Positions 34,038 through 45,579 of a stretch of 64,000 nt of DNA are shown here, one piece after another. Position 1 is the stretch's first letter. Every line of letters begins with the position of its first letter. The translations under genes and the position numbers were made by a program. The notes under the pieces were generated by a model that was not told where the DNA came from, ran no database searches, and worked only from the letters and a program-made list of their open reading frames with translations. The stretch comes from Pelobates cultripes (Eukaryota; Chordata; Amphibia; Anura; Pelobatidae): NCBI GenBank assembly GCA_933207985.1, contig OW240917.1, positions 116,676,005 through 116,740,004 of the forward strand, written 5' to 3'.

Positions 34038-34530
34038 TTTTCATTCCTAGGCTACAATACGGTCTCAAAGGCAACATGACTAACATGACCAGTCTGGCAA
34101 ATTTCAGTGTGTATAAACTGAAATATGTAATGTGCTGTACTTGACCCTATAAGTTTCCAAAACACTGTAAAACCTGTACATGGCAGGAGACATAGCTGAA
34201 TACAAATGTGTACTCCATGCCAGTAACAGCTAACATTATTATGAAATTCACAATTAAAATGCCACGCAGAACTAAAAAAATTTTTAAATGTCTTAATTTC
34301 TCAAATTTTTTATATTTTTGTCATATTAAATTACGTTTAATATAAAAATATTAGATGTAAAATGAAAGCCCTGTTTCTCCTGAACAAAATGATATATAGT
34401 AAGTATGCATTAAATATGAAAGAGTTGAATATGGTTGAACAACATGTAACGCAAATTCCAGGTTTTGTTTACGTTTTGTTTTGATCTAAACTTATACAAC
34501 TGCCTCTATCCTTAAGGGGTTAAAGTTATG
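34038..34530. repeat. Dispersed repeat, same family as 44300-44570 and 45580-46020
   Basis: Contains CAAATTCCAGGTTTTGTTT (34453-34471) and GAGAAACAGGGCTTTCAT-type pieces that recur, inverted, around 44360-44500. No coding capacity; class unknown. Confidence 0.55.
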
Positions 34531-35146
34531 TGATTCAGACTTTTATTCTCTAGAATTTGAGTGTTTTATGCATATATACAAAATGCTTATAAATTGTGTT
34601 ACAAATGCACATGTATATTGATATAATACAGGTGTTAATATACATGTGTATATGTATAGATGCATAATACTCTAAAAATGTAAAAGCAAAAATTGTTTAA
34701 TAAAACCTTGTCTCTATTCACCTAGACACAGACTTCCTTTGGCATACACACTGCAACACACAATCACTGACCCACACACTGTTATTCTCACACAATCACT
34801 GACCCACACACTGTCATTCTGACACAATCACTGGTACACGTATCCACAAACACTCCACACTCACACACAAAATAACATATTCTGTACAGCCCCATCATTA
34901 AATATTTCACATTATGAGCAGCCTTAATCCCGTAACCCTCCACCCCTGTCTTTCCAGCAGCCCCTATTTCCCTTTCCCCATACTTTTCAATCATCTAAAT
35001 TTCTTTTTCCCATTGCTGTCTCCATATAATCCTCTTAACAGGATTTTCTCCCTACATTTCTTCCATGAAATGTTTCTTACATTGTTATATTTCCATGACA
35101 CTCCTTGTCTCTCTTCTGTTTCTATTCCTTTCATTAACTTTTCCCT
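34531..35146. other. Non-coding stretch with a short CA-rich duplication
   Basis: Around 34757-34830 a unit of about 45 bp (CACACAATCACTGACCCACA) is repeated twice to three times. Otherwise nothing recognised. Confidence 0.45.
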
Positions 35147-38100
35147 TCCCATCCTCCCCTTTTTATTTTCTACCTCTCTCTGCTCCCTGTGGTCTCTCCC
35201 CATCCTCTCCTTTTTATTTCCTACCTCTCTCTGCTCCCTGTGGTCTCTCCCGATCTTCCCCTTTTTATTTCCTACCTCTCTCTGCTCCCTGTGGTCTCTT
35301 CCCATCCTCCCCTTTTTATTTCCTACCTCTCTCTGCTCCCTGCAGTCTTTTCCGATCTCCCCCTTTTTATTTCCTACCTCTCTCTGCTCCCTGCGGTCTC
35401 TCCCCATCTCCCCCTTTTTATTTCCTACCTCTCTCTGCTCCCTGTGGTCTCTCCCCATCTTCCCCTTTTTATTTCCTACCTCTCTCTGCTCCCTGTGGTC
35501 TCTCCCCATCTTCCCCTTTTTATTTCCTACCTCTCTCTGCTCCCTGCGGTCTCTCCCCATCTCCCCCTTTTTATTTCCTACCTCTCTCTGCTACCTGTGA
35601 TCTCTCCCCATCCTCCCCTTTTTATTTCCTACCTCTCTCTGCTCCCTGTGGTCTCTCCCCATCCTCCCCTTTTTATTTCCTACCTCTTGTCAGGGTATTT
35701 ATATCGGCAGACATCTTGTGCTATGATAGAAATTAAAAGTGTATATTCTGAGTCACTCTGAACAGACCAGACTCCATTTTGTTATTTCCAAGTTAACAAA
35801 AGAAACAAGATTTCTATCTGTAAAACTAACCACTTTGCCAGAGCTAAAGGAATGCATAGTATATACAAACCAAGTGATAAGGAGAACAGGGGTTGGACAG
35901 ACTGTCTAAATGCTAATGGAATAGATGCATTCTAAACCCAGAAATTTGTGACAGAGGATATTAAATAATAAAATTTTACTTTCTATATGTACAAGACCCC
36001 ATTGTAAGTTTAAGGTGAAACATAGTTCATGAACTGCCATTTCAAAAATTATAGCAGGAATTGCAGACACTAAGTCTGGCACAAATGCTTTGAAGTGAAA
36101 GCAAACTTAAATAATGGTGGTCATTTGAGATAAGCCAAATTACGTCAAAATCGTCATCAGGAAAAGTTAACTCTTTCCTGGATAGGAAGGTTTCGTTAGA
36201 CGAGACTGCCCTCTATAGACCAAATACCTAAATTGCGATCCCTAGATAACCACACCCCCAGTGTTGCTATTGGTCTAGCAACTAGTGAATTTTCCCTTTA
36301 AAAAGTTAAGACAGAGGGAAGAGAGAGAAAGAAAAGGAGGGAGACGAGGAATGCAAGGGTATGCAAAGAAAGCAAGGAAGTGAGCAGTCAGAAGCAATGC
36401 AGAGAGGCCTATGACAGATATCCACTCTAGGACACTCAAAAATACCTACAGACCTCCATGCAGAGAGACATCCAAATAAGTTCCTGAGACTACCAATCGG
36501 ATGAAATATCTACTCAACTGGTAATTATACTGGTTTCATTTAATTAATTAAAAATTAAAATTTACTAATAGCATGATATATGACTGGATAAATCACGGTC
36601 AGATTTCCATATTAAGAAATCTTAGTTAACTAAAGAATATATAGTTATAAACATTCCATTCTGCAGGTGGAATTAAGAATAATTATATATTAATGTGATA
36701 GTATCACGTGTTAGCATACCGCTATTTTTATCCAGGTGTATTGATTTGCTCTAAATTAAGATAAGATATCTTTTAGAACAATTAAAAACAAATTCTGCTT
36801 ACATAATATGGTAGATTCTCTTATTGGATGGTTCCAGGAAATGACTAATGAACTGGTTTAAATGTTATTTTATTTAAAATTACATAAGAATAGATCTTAA
36901 TTACCTAGGAGATCTAGACAGCATTGAAAGGGTTATTCAGTTATTCTAACTGTTAGCCAGGGTTTTATGGCCCTTCGCTGTGAAAAGCTTTGCTTTCTCT
37001 CTGTGAAAGATACCTCATAAATCGTGTAAGACTTGACAGAAAATGCTGTTTAGCCAGTGAAACGTGTATAGCCATTCCTTTGTATTGCATACCATTTTAT
37101 ACTGGATATTCATTGATTATTGTCACGCATGTTACATATTATTATTATTATTAATTAACTTGTTATTATAAAATAAAATCTATTTTTATAAATTGTGATA
37201 TTATTTATATGAAATACTTTCCACTTAACACGATAACGATCTTTGGGATCTGAGAATTGAATTAGTGGGCAATTCTCACTGTTTACTATTATTATCCCAT
37301 AAATATCCCCACACTCTCTCTGCTCCCTGTGGTCTCTCCCCATCTTCCCCTTTTTATTTCCTACCTCTCTCTGCTCCCTGCGGTCTTTTCCCATCTCCCC
37401 CTTTTTATTTCCTACCTCTCTCTGCTCCCTGCGGTCTCTCCCCATCCTCCCCTTTTTATTTCCTACCTCTCTCTGCTCCCTGTGCTCTCTCCCCATCTCC
37501 CCCTTTTTATTTCCTACCTCTCTCTGCTCCCTGTGGTCTCTCCCCATCCTCCCCTTTTTATTTCCTACCTCTCTCTGCTCCCTGTGGTCTCTCCCTATCC
37601 TCCCCTTTTTATTTCTTACCTCTCTCTGCTCCCTGTGGTCTCTCCCCATCTTCCCCTTTTTATTTCCTACCGCTCTCTGCTCCCTGCGGTCTCTCTCCAT
37701 CCTCCCCTTTTTATTTCCTACCTCTCTCTGTGGTCTCTCCCCATCTTGCTCCCTGTGGTCTCTCCCCATCTTCCTTTATTTTCCTACCTCTCTTGTCTCT
37801 CCATCCTCCCCTTTTTCCTACCTCTCTCTCTCTGCTCCATGTGCTCCTCCCCATCTCCCTTTTTATTTCCTACCTCTCTCTGCTCCATGTGCTCTCTCCC
37901 CACCTCCCCTTTTTATTTCCTACCTCTCTCTGATCCCTGTGGTCTCTCCCCATCTCCTTTTTATTTCCTACCTCTCTCTGCTCCCTGTGGTCTCTCCCAT
38001 CTCCCTTTTTTATTTTCTACCTCTCTCTGCTCCCTGTGGTCTCTCCCCATCCTCCCCTTTTTATTTCCTACCTCTCTCTGCTCCCTGTGGTCTCTACCCA

Positions 38101-38569
38101 TCCTCTCCTTTTTATTTCCTACCTCTCTCTGCTCCATGTGCTCTCTCCCCATCTCCCCCTTTTTATTTCCTACCTCTCTCTGCTCCCTGTGGTCTCTCCC
38201 CATCCTCCCCTTTTTATTTCCTACCTCTCTCTGCTCCCTGTGGTCTCTCCCCATCCTCCCCTTTTTATTTCCTACCTCTCTCTGCTCCCTGTGGTCTCTC
38301 CCTATCCTCCCCTTTTTATTTCTTACCTCTCTCTGCTCCCTGTGGTCTCTCCCCATCTTCCCCTTTTTATTTCCTACCGCTCTCTGCTCCCTGCGGTCTC
38401 TCTCCATCCTCCCCTTTTTATTTCCTACCTCTCTCTGCTCCCTGTGGTCTCTCCCCATCTCCCCCTTTTTATTTCCTACCTCTCTCTGCTCCCTGCAGTC
38501 TCTCCCCATCTTCCCCTTTTTATTTCCTACCTCTCTCTACTACCTGTGGTCTCTCCCCATCTTCCCCTT
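35147..38569. repeat. 51-bp CT-rich minisatellite, split by a solo LTR
   Basis: Unit of 51 bp (core CTCTCTCTGCTCCCTGTGGT followed by CTCTCCCCATCCTCC and CTTTTTATTTCCTAC). It is present at 35147-35687 and again at 37314-38569, about 35 copies in all. Because 51 is a multiple of three, frames stay open on both strands (up to 431 codons), giving 17-residue repeats that are not genes. The strand is strongly pyrimidine-biased. Local irregular units at 37725-38000 show deletions. Confidence 0.95.
35688..37313. mobile_element. Solo LTR, 1.63 kb, with 4-bp target duplication
   Basis: Begins TGTCAGGGTATTTAT and ends ATAAATATCCCCACA, imperfectly complementary ends. The 4-mer CTCT is duplicated (35684-35687, 37314-37317), as judged against the minisatellite unit. 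A TTTAAAA box (about 36297) is followed by AAGTTAAGACAGAGGGAAGA, close to the leader in the LTR at 21256. AATAAAATC near 37170 could be the polyadenylation signal. No coding content. Confidence 0.82.
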
Positions 38570-39295
38570 ACAAGAGATTTGTTTTAAACATTTGCCTTTC
38601 CAATTGGATAGATCTCTTACCTGATCTCTCCAGCTGGAGCATGGCTGTGCAGCCGGGCCCCTTGACCGATGTGCCCGAGAGGTCCGTCCGCCCAGTGCAT
38701 GTGTCACTGTGTTAATAGTTTGTGTAAACAGTTGCAATATGTTGTTATATAAATAGTTGTGTTCTCTCATAATAAAATGTCATGTCCTTGTTCATTCATG
38801 TTTACTTTTTCTTGGAAGACGACTGCTGCTGAAGCATGGCAAATCAAAAAAGACCGTGAGACGGATGCAGTCAAGATTGAAGGTATGTGTTAAAAAAGCT
38901 TAAAATTCACAGTGTTGAGGACATGGCCGTGGCTGGATAGATAATAAGTAGGATATCTAAAATATTTCCACTGAATTTATCATTTTTTTCTCTCAAAAAA
39001 AATAATAAAATATATATATACATATATTGCCTATGCGAGGGGTTCGCGTAAAGTGAGCCTGCCATGTACAGAGCACTAGAAAGAATACCTGGTACAGCAT
39101 GTGATCATTAGTAAAGTCTCTGTAGATTCATGAACAGTGTCACATCACTGAACATGGTAATGTAGCAAATATTAACAGTACAGTATTGGTTTTACCTAAC
39201 TGTACTGCATTATTCACCCAAATAAACACTTTAAATGAGTTTAATTAAGTAATGAAAGCATGAACTGTCACTCACAAAGAAGAAATGGTTATGCT
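38570..39295. other. Spacer, no feature recognised
   Basis: Mixed composition with a short AT microsatellite near 39010-39030. Confidence 0.35.
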
Positions 39296-40881
39296 TTAAA
39301 GGGACACTGTAGGCACCCAGACCACTTCAGCTAATTGAAGTAGTCTGGGTGCTGTGTCCCTATTGCACTTAGTGCTGCAATGTAAAACACTGCAGTTCCA
39401 GAGAACTGAAATGTTTACATTGCAGCTCTAAGTCTGCTCTCAATGGCTGTCTACTAGACATTCACTAGAGGGCTTCTGGATTCCAAACGGAATTTTGGTT
39501 TGTTATCTGACGCTGGACATCCTCACGGACCTCCAGCGTCAGATTTTTCCCATAGGAAAGCATTGAATAATAAAAAATGAAGAACTATGTCAACTAATCC
39601 AAACTTTTTGAGTTTGGGACCTAGTGGTCAGGGTGGTGGTACCCGATCCACCAATGGGCCCTGGACCCTAGAAACAATAAATACAAAAAAAGGGTGAATA
39701 CACCCTAGATAATGGCAGATTCTACACTGGTATATTGAAAAAGGAAAATAAAGTATGTACAGCTTCAATCACTTTCCTTCAAAAGGCTTGGTAGGGTAAC
39801 AAATCGACTTCCCACAGCCATACTTATTCAAAATGTACCCAGTGAAATTAGAAACTTTATTAAACAAGGAACAAATGGATTCAAGTGAATGATACTGGGG
39901 AACAGAAGTATTTACTATGTATAAAAATAGCCGAGATGAGATACTAGCTTAGAACACCTATGAAGTTGTTTTCTAGGAGAGTTAAGGATTAGTGGCAAGG
40001 GTACAGAGTATCTATGAGATTTGGATATTTTGTTTGGATGGTTACCCCTCCCGTTACATTTGGCACTCATTACTTGCTGTAAGGGGGTGTAGAACTATTA
40101 TATGATTTTTGCTTCACTAACTGATATTAGGGGGGACCGCTAGCACTTAGCCTTAACCTGAGGCACTATTTACACATTTTACTTTATAATATCTTCTAGA
40201 TATATGCAGTACTCGTTTTGCCCTCCAACTCCTTTACTGTAGTTTTCAATGACTTCACTACCAGTTCACTGTTTAATGAACCTTCCATCCACCAGCCTAT
40301 CCTGTCATTTTATTTCAGCAGCAATTACAAGGCTAGGTTTAGCCAATTTACACAGCTGTGCCTTAAAATTAATAGACATTGGATATGACTTGGTGCTTTT
40401 TATACATAGTAACTACTTCTGCTCCCCAGTATCATTCACTTGTATCCATTTGTTTCTTGTTTAATAAAGTTTCTTATTTCACTGGGTACATTTTGAATAC
40501 GTATAACTGTGGGAAGTTGGTTTGTTAACCTACCAAGACTTTTGAAGGAAAGTGATTGAAGCTGTATATACTTTATTTTCCTTTTTTAAGATACCAGTGT
40601 AGAATCCGCCCTTATTTAGGGCGTATTCATCCTTTTTTTGTATTAAGCATTGAATAATGCTTTCCTATGGGGAGGTCTACTGCGCGCGTGGCCATTGTTA
40701 GGTTTCTCCCGTCGGCTGACGGCGGGGGCGGAGACTGACAGCGCCGAGGGACATCAGCGCTGCATTCAGGTAAGTGGCTGAAGGGGTTTTAACCCCTTTA
40801 GCCCCAAGGGATGGGGGACCTATTAATCCTAGAGTGCCAGGAAAATGGATTTGTTTTCCTGGCACTATATGATCCCTTTAA
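39296..40881. mobile_element. T2/Kolobok-like MITE interrupted by a 1.07 kb insertion
   Basis: TTAA at 39296-39299 followed by AGGGACACTGTAG, and AGTGCCAGG...GATCCCTTTAA ending at 40881. The interior has the family's hairpins (CCAGACCACTTCAG.., TCTGACGCTGGA..TCCAGCGTCAGA, CATAGGAAAGCATTGAATAA). The insertion at 39572-40644 lies inside the last hairpin, flanked by 14-bp direct repeats. Confidence 0.82.
39572..40644. mobile_element. Long-TIR insertion, class uncertain
   Basis: Flanked by the direct repeat AAGCATTGAATAAT (39558-39571 and 40645-40658). Inverted arms of about 250 bp (about 39680-39930 and 40395-40644), roughly 90% alike by eye, surround a short unique centre. About 108 bp on the left lies outside the arms. 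No open frame resembles a transposase. A 14-bp duplication is long for hAT or Tc1 elements, so neither fits well. Confidence 0.65.
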
Positions 40882-41530
40882 GGTACAAATGAACCACATG
40901 AGCTGTAGCAATCATAATGCCATATGGGTTTATATGAATAAGCAAACAAATACTTTTTTTGTTCAGTGCTTCTTTTTTAAATAATGCCCAGTTAATGCAA
41001 TTTCTATGTTGGAAAATCAATGATCAAACTGTAACAAATACATATCACAGTTGTGTGCCATTCATGCGATTTAATCAGATGCCAAAATTGATGTTACCAA
41101 AATTAGATTATTCTGAAATAAAGCAAACAATTAATCAACACAACACTAACTTAACTGTCAATTTATTATTTGACTCTATTTTTTGTAAATTGCAGTTTTA
41201 AACTGTTCAAGTCAGTCACTTAGCGTTTGTCTAATACTACAGCACAGAAGACCTTTGAAAGAACACCTATTTATCATACCTGGACTTGCATTCCTGCAAT
41301 GTCCACTGAGACTAATTACTGAGCCAGAACAGGAAGAAAGAAACTGGGGTAAAAATGCCTTGCTAGGCTTTACACAATTCAACTCTTTAGAGGACAGACT
41401 GCAACAAAAAACTTATAGTGTAACTAAGGAAATTGTTCTTATAGCATTTAAAAGACATTTAATGACAAACAAAAATGTAGCTAGCTCTGCCTAGAAAACA
41501 AAAGATGGTTTTAAGTTGCACAATTTTCTA
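40882..41530. other. AT-rich spacer
   Basis: Two short frames (80 and 79 codons, 40959-41201 and 41255-41494) without recognisable motifs. Confidence 0.35.
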
Positions 41531-41532
41531 TA

Positions 41533-43016
41533 CATTGAACTAAATTATAAACGCAACACTTTTGTATTTACCCCCATTTTTCATGAGCTGAGCTCAAAGA
41601 TTTAAGACTTTTTCAACTTACACAAAAGGCCTATTTCTCTCAAATATTGTTCACAAATCTGTCTTAATCTGTTAGTGAGCACTTCTCGTTTGCTGAGATA
41701 ATCCATCCACCTCACAGATGTGGAGGGGGGGAGGCGAAAATCAGTCAGTATCTGGTGTGACCATCATTTGCCTCACACAGTGCAACACATCTCCTTCGTA
41801 TAGAGTTGATCAGGTTGTTGATTGTGGCCTGTGGAATGTTGGTCCACTCCTCTTCGATGGCTGTGCGAAGTTGCTGGATATTGATAGGACCTAAAACACT
41901 GTCGTATAAGCCGGTCCAGAGCATCCCAAACATGCTCAATGGGTGACATGTCCAGTGAGTATGCTGGCCATGCAAGAACTGGGATGTTTTCAGCTTACAG
42001 GAATTGCGTACAGATCTTTGCAACATGGGGCTGTACATTACCATGCTGCAACATCAGGTGATGGTCGTGGATGAATGGCCCAAAAATGGGCCTCAGGATC
42101 TCATCACGGTATCTCTGTGCATTCAAAATGCCATCAGTAAAATGCACCTGTGTTCATTGTCCATAACATACGCCTGCCCATCCCATAACCCCACCGCCAC
42201 CATGGGCCACTCAATCCACAACGTTGAAATCAGCAAACCACTCACCCACACGACGCCATACACGCTGTCTGCCATCTGCCCTGTACAGTGAAAACCGGGA
42301 TTCAGCCAAAGTGCCAGACACCATCGAATGTGAGCATTTGCCCACTCAAGTCAGTTACGACGACGAACTGCAGATGAAAATGACGAGCATGCAGATGAGC
42401 TTCCCTGAGACGGTTTCTGACAGTTTGTGCAGAAATTCTTTGGTTGTGGAAAGCAATTGTTGCAGCAGCTGTCCGGGTGGCTGGTTTCAGACGATCTGGG
42501 AGGTGAAGATGCTGGAGGTGGAGTTCCTGGGCTGGTGTGGTAACACGTTGCCTGCGGTTGTAAGGCCGGTTGGATGTACTGCCAAATTCTCTGAAACGCC
42601 TTTGGAGACGGCTTATGGTAGAGAAATGAACATTCAATTCCCAGGCAACAGCTCTGGTGGACATTCCTGCAGTTAGCATTTCAATTGCACGCTCCCTCAA
42701 AACTTGCGACATCTGTGGCATTGTGCTGTGTAACAAAACTGCACATTTCAGAGTGGCCTTTTATTGTGGCCAGCCTAAGGCACACCTGTGCAATAAACAA
42801 TGTCTAAAAAATGTCTAATCAACATCTTGATATTCCACACCTGTGAGGCAGATGGATTATCTTGGCAAATGAGAAGTGCTCACTAACAGATTAAGACAGA
42901 TTTGTGAACAATATTTGAGAGAAATAGGCCTTTTGTGTACAAAGAAAAAGTCTTAGATCGTTGAGTTCAGCTCATGAAAAATGGGGGCAAAAGTGTTGCG
43001 TTTATAATTTTGTTCA

Positions 43017-43019
<3 letters not shown>
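41533..43019 (-). mobile_element. Tc1-like DNA transposon, inactive copy
   Basis: Termini CATTGAACTAAATTATAAAC on the left and the complement of CACTGAACAAAATTATAAAC on the right. TA at 41531-41532 and 43020-43021. The ends continue into long inverted repeats: TTTTTCATGAGCTGAGCTCA, GAGCACTTCTCGTTTGC and their partners near 42870-42980. Length 1487 bp. The transposase lies on the minus strand and is heavily mutated. Confidence 0.92.
41745..42736 (-). pseudogene. Tc1-like (DD34E-type) transposase with lost catalytic residues
   Basis: The minus-strand frame 42302-42736 gives the N-terminal DNA-binding part: MPQMSQVLRERAIEML, MSTRAVAWELNVHFSTISRL and HNRRISAQTVRNRLREAHL-like segments, a paired helix-turn-helix. 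The frame 41745-42044 gives the C-terminus, ending IRRRCVALCEANDGHTRY. Between them the reading frame is broken more than once. The first catalytic position (normally TDESRF) reads Ala (codon 42304-42306), and the second (normally QHDNA) reads Gly (codon 42040-42042); only the Glu of SPIEHVW (41935-41937) remains. Spacing between the second site and Glu is 34 residues, the classic Tc1 pattern. The enzyme cannot be active. The expected residues are from family memory. Confidence 0.9.

Positions 43020-43056
<37 letters not shown>
43020..43056. repeat. TA/CA microsatellite
   Basis: A TA run followed by a CA run, immediately adjoining the Tc1 element's target TA. Confidence 0.95.
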
Positions 43057-43059
<3 letters not shown>

Positions 43060-43850
43060 TACTTAAACGAGTTGTTTAATTAAATAATGTTTTTTTGCCA
43101 TATTTACTATAAAATATTCGTAAAAATTATTATTAACTGCTCTGTTAGAAAGCCATTTGTCAGACGTGGGTAATTACAATTTCATATCTGATATTTATCG
43201 GCACATTAACGGCTGCCAACAAGTAACTGTTTTGATACATTTTAGCAACTCTTTTACCATAACTGGGTTAGTGAAATAGCCTTTAGTTAAAATCGCAAGA
43301 TTTGGCAATAGCAATGCTGAAGAATGGTTATAAACAATTTAACAGGACCTTGCCATCTTAGCAAATATTACACTTCGAAAAGAGACTTGAAAATGTTTTT
43401 CTGCCGAGTAACTAACACCTCAAAAGTGTTTGTGCATGAGCAGATTTAACACCTTCTGTGAATTGATGACTACAAGCAGCACTAACTAATTTCTTGTTCA
43501 CCAGTTATACCAATTAAAGAACAAATAAGCACTGTCACCGTCATTAAAATACAACACAGAAAAATGGGGAAAAAAAAAATACATGCGTAAACAATCTCTG
43601 AAAAGTCATTTTGATCATCTTAAAGAAACACAGAGGCATAATATAATGAGCATGAAACATACTAGGTCACTAGTCACCTGTTAGCATCATAACAGCACTT
43701 GGCTTTCTGTAACCTTCAATCTGTAATTCAAACCCCCTCAAAGGCGTAGATTCTTTTTATTGCTAATCTCACGTTCTCGCACTCCTAAGGCCAAAATCGT
43801 AGGGTTAACAATGAAATTACTCTTTATGCCAACTTTTTAAGACAATACGC
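43057..43850. other. Spacer, nothing recognised
   Basis: AT-rich and non-coding. Confidence 0.35.
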
Positions 43851-44051
43851 GTTTATTCACGAAAATGAGAATTGTTGGGAATCCAGTGAGCATTCAAAGT
43901 GAATTTCAAATTTAAGGCCAAAATGGCTTAACTAGAACCATTATCCAAGTCAGCTATGCTTCCACTTTGGCTACTTTGGCCTTAAATCTGAATTTCACTT
44001 TGAATCCACTAAGAATTCCTGGAAATTCTCACTTTATTGAATAAACCTGAA
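43851..44051. mobile_element. Palindromic MITE, about 200 bp
   Basis: Ends GTTTATTCACGAAAATGAGA and TCTCACTTTATTGAATAAAC are inverted copies. Inner parts AATTTAAGGCCAAAATGGCT and TTTGGCCTTAAATCTGAATT also pair. A partial relative lies at 56400-56540. Confidence 0.75.
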
Positions 44052-44636
44052 TAGTTTTCTGACTTCTGCAGCACTACCTGCAGAAATATTTTGTAATTTA
44101 GGACTATGGTCACTTTGATAATTGATTGGTTTGATGCATAATTGTAATATATGTCATATATTGCATATTGTCATAGCTTCTTTAAATAACAAACCTTCCA
44201 AGAAATCCTACGTATTTGACACATTAAAAGCTATACAATAGGTCTGCCATCTGGGCTTTGAATTTGAAAATATAAATATCTATCTATACATTTTTCAATT
44301 ACAATATTGTTTTATTCAAATTACTTGTTATCCCCTTAGTGACTGAGGCAATTGTCGAAGTTCCAAAACAAAACCTAGAATTTGAGCCTTATATCTGTTC
44401 AACCATAATTTACCTCTTTCATACTAAGTGAACCCAGACTAATTATTTGTCATTTTGTTCAGGAGAAATAGGGCTTACATGCCACAAATATTTATGGAAC
44501 ATATGGAACATTATTTAATATGAATTAAATCTAAAATACATTTAATGACAAAAATTTTTAGCTAGCTCTGCCTAGGAAAAAAAAAAAAAGGAAACAGTGT
44601 TATTTTCCAAGTTCTCCATGGCATTTTAACTGTGGA
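44052..44636. other. AT-rich stretch containing a dispersed repeat
   Basis: From about 44300 this resembles the repeat at 34380-34530 in inverse orientation. The family continues after the hAT insertion at 45580-46020. Confidence 0.5.
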
Positions 44637-44656
44637 CAGGGCCGGCGCGTCCATAA

Positions 44657-44868
44657 GGCGGCGTGCGGCAGTGCTGTGATCAGACGCGGCGAGGGAGCTC
44701 TAATCTCCACCCTCTGCTCCCTCGCGTGCTGTCTCCTGATGCCGCGGGAGCCGGAATATGACGTCATATACCGGCTCCCGTGGTATCAGAAGGCAACCCG
44801 CGAGGGAGCAGAGGGTGGAGATTAGAGCTCCCTCGCCGCGTCTGATCACAGCACTGCCGCACACCGCC
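44657..44868. repeat. 212-bp palindrome centred on a CRE-like octamer
   Basis: The left arm GGCGGCGTGCGGCAGTGCTG pairs with CAGCACTGCCGCACACCGCC, and the arms continue inward to TGACGTCA at 44759-44766. A few mismatches lie between 44725 and 44800. TGACGTCA is the consensus CREB/ATF site, though any palindrome centre is self-complementary. Confidence 0.9.
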
Positions 44869-44959
44869 CAGCAGCCCCACTGGACCCCGGGGAATGATTC
44901 ATCATCCACACCAGCTCTCCAGGTAGGGAGGCTGGGTGGAAAATGTTTATTTATTAAAA

Positions 44960-45259
44960 TAATTAGTGAGTGTGTGTATGCGTGTCTGTGTGTGAGTGAC
45001 TGTCTGTGATTGAGTGTGTGTCTGTCTGTCTGTGAGTGTATGTGTGTGTATGTGAGCGATTGTATGAGTGTGTGTGTGTGTGTGTGTCTGTGAGTGCTTG
45101 TATGAGTACTGCATGTGAGTGTATGAGTGTGGCAGTATATGTGTGTCTGTCAGTGTGTATGTGTGAGTGTCTGTCAAATCAGTGAGAGTATCTTTGTCAT
45201 TGAGTCTGTGTGTAAGTATCAGTGTGTCTGTCAATGAATGAGTGTGTGTCAGATCAGTG
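44960..45259. repeat. TG-rich simple repeat tract
   Basis: Degenerate TGTGTGAGTGTCTGTC units between the two palindromes. Confidence 0.85.
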
Positions 45260-45516
45260 AGTCTGTGTGTTTGTCATTGAGTGTGTGTGACTGTCAGTGT
45301 GTATACACCACTGAGTGTAGCGTGGCGGAGCGCAGTACAGGAGCTTCTGTTTCCTGTACCCGGCCAGACTGACCGGAGGTGCTCACTGAGAGAGCACTCC
45401 CTGTCAGTCTGGCCAGGTACAGGAAACAGAAGCTCCTGTACTGCGCTCCGCCACGCTACACTCAGTGGTGTATACACACTGACAGTCACACACACTCAAT
45501 GACAAACACACAGACT
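45260..45516. repeat. 257-bp near-perfect palindrome
   Basis: The arms meet at about 45388. So symmetric that both strands encode nearly the same 73-codon frame (45274-45495 minus, 45281-45502 plus). The core arm contains AGTGTAGCGTGGCGGAGCGC and GGAGCTTCTGTTTCCTGTAC. Confidence 0.95.
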
Positions 45517-45579
45517 GGTGTGGAAAGATACGTCTTCGCCTATGTACCCAAAAATCCTTGCACCGGCCCTGACTGTGGA

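Larger units (their letters stand above)
44637..45571. mobile_element. hAT non-autonomous element with perfect 8-bp target duplication
   Basis: Ends CAGGGCCGGCGC and its near-complement GCACCGGCCCTG. The octamer ACTGTGGA is duplicated exactly (44629-44636, 45572-45579), the hAT hallmark. The 935-bp interior has no transposase. It consists of a 212-bp palindrome (44657-44868), a TG-rich simple-repeat tract (44960-45260) and a 257-bp palindrome (45260-45516). Confidence 0.93.

Noticed and set aside
37329..38624. Open frame of 431 codons (and partners on both strands at 35 and 37-38 kb)
   Set aside because: It translates a 51-bp minisatellite. Frames stay open on both strands because 51 is divisible by three, with a 17-residue repeat and no domain.
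45274..45502. Two nearly identical 73-codon proteins on opposite strands
   Set aside because: Consequence of the 257-bp palindrome, not genes.
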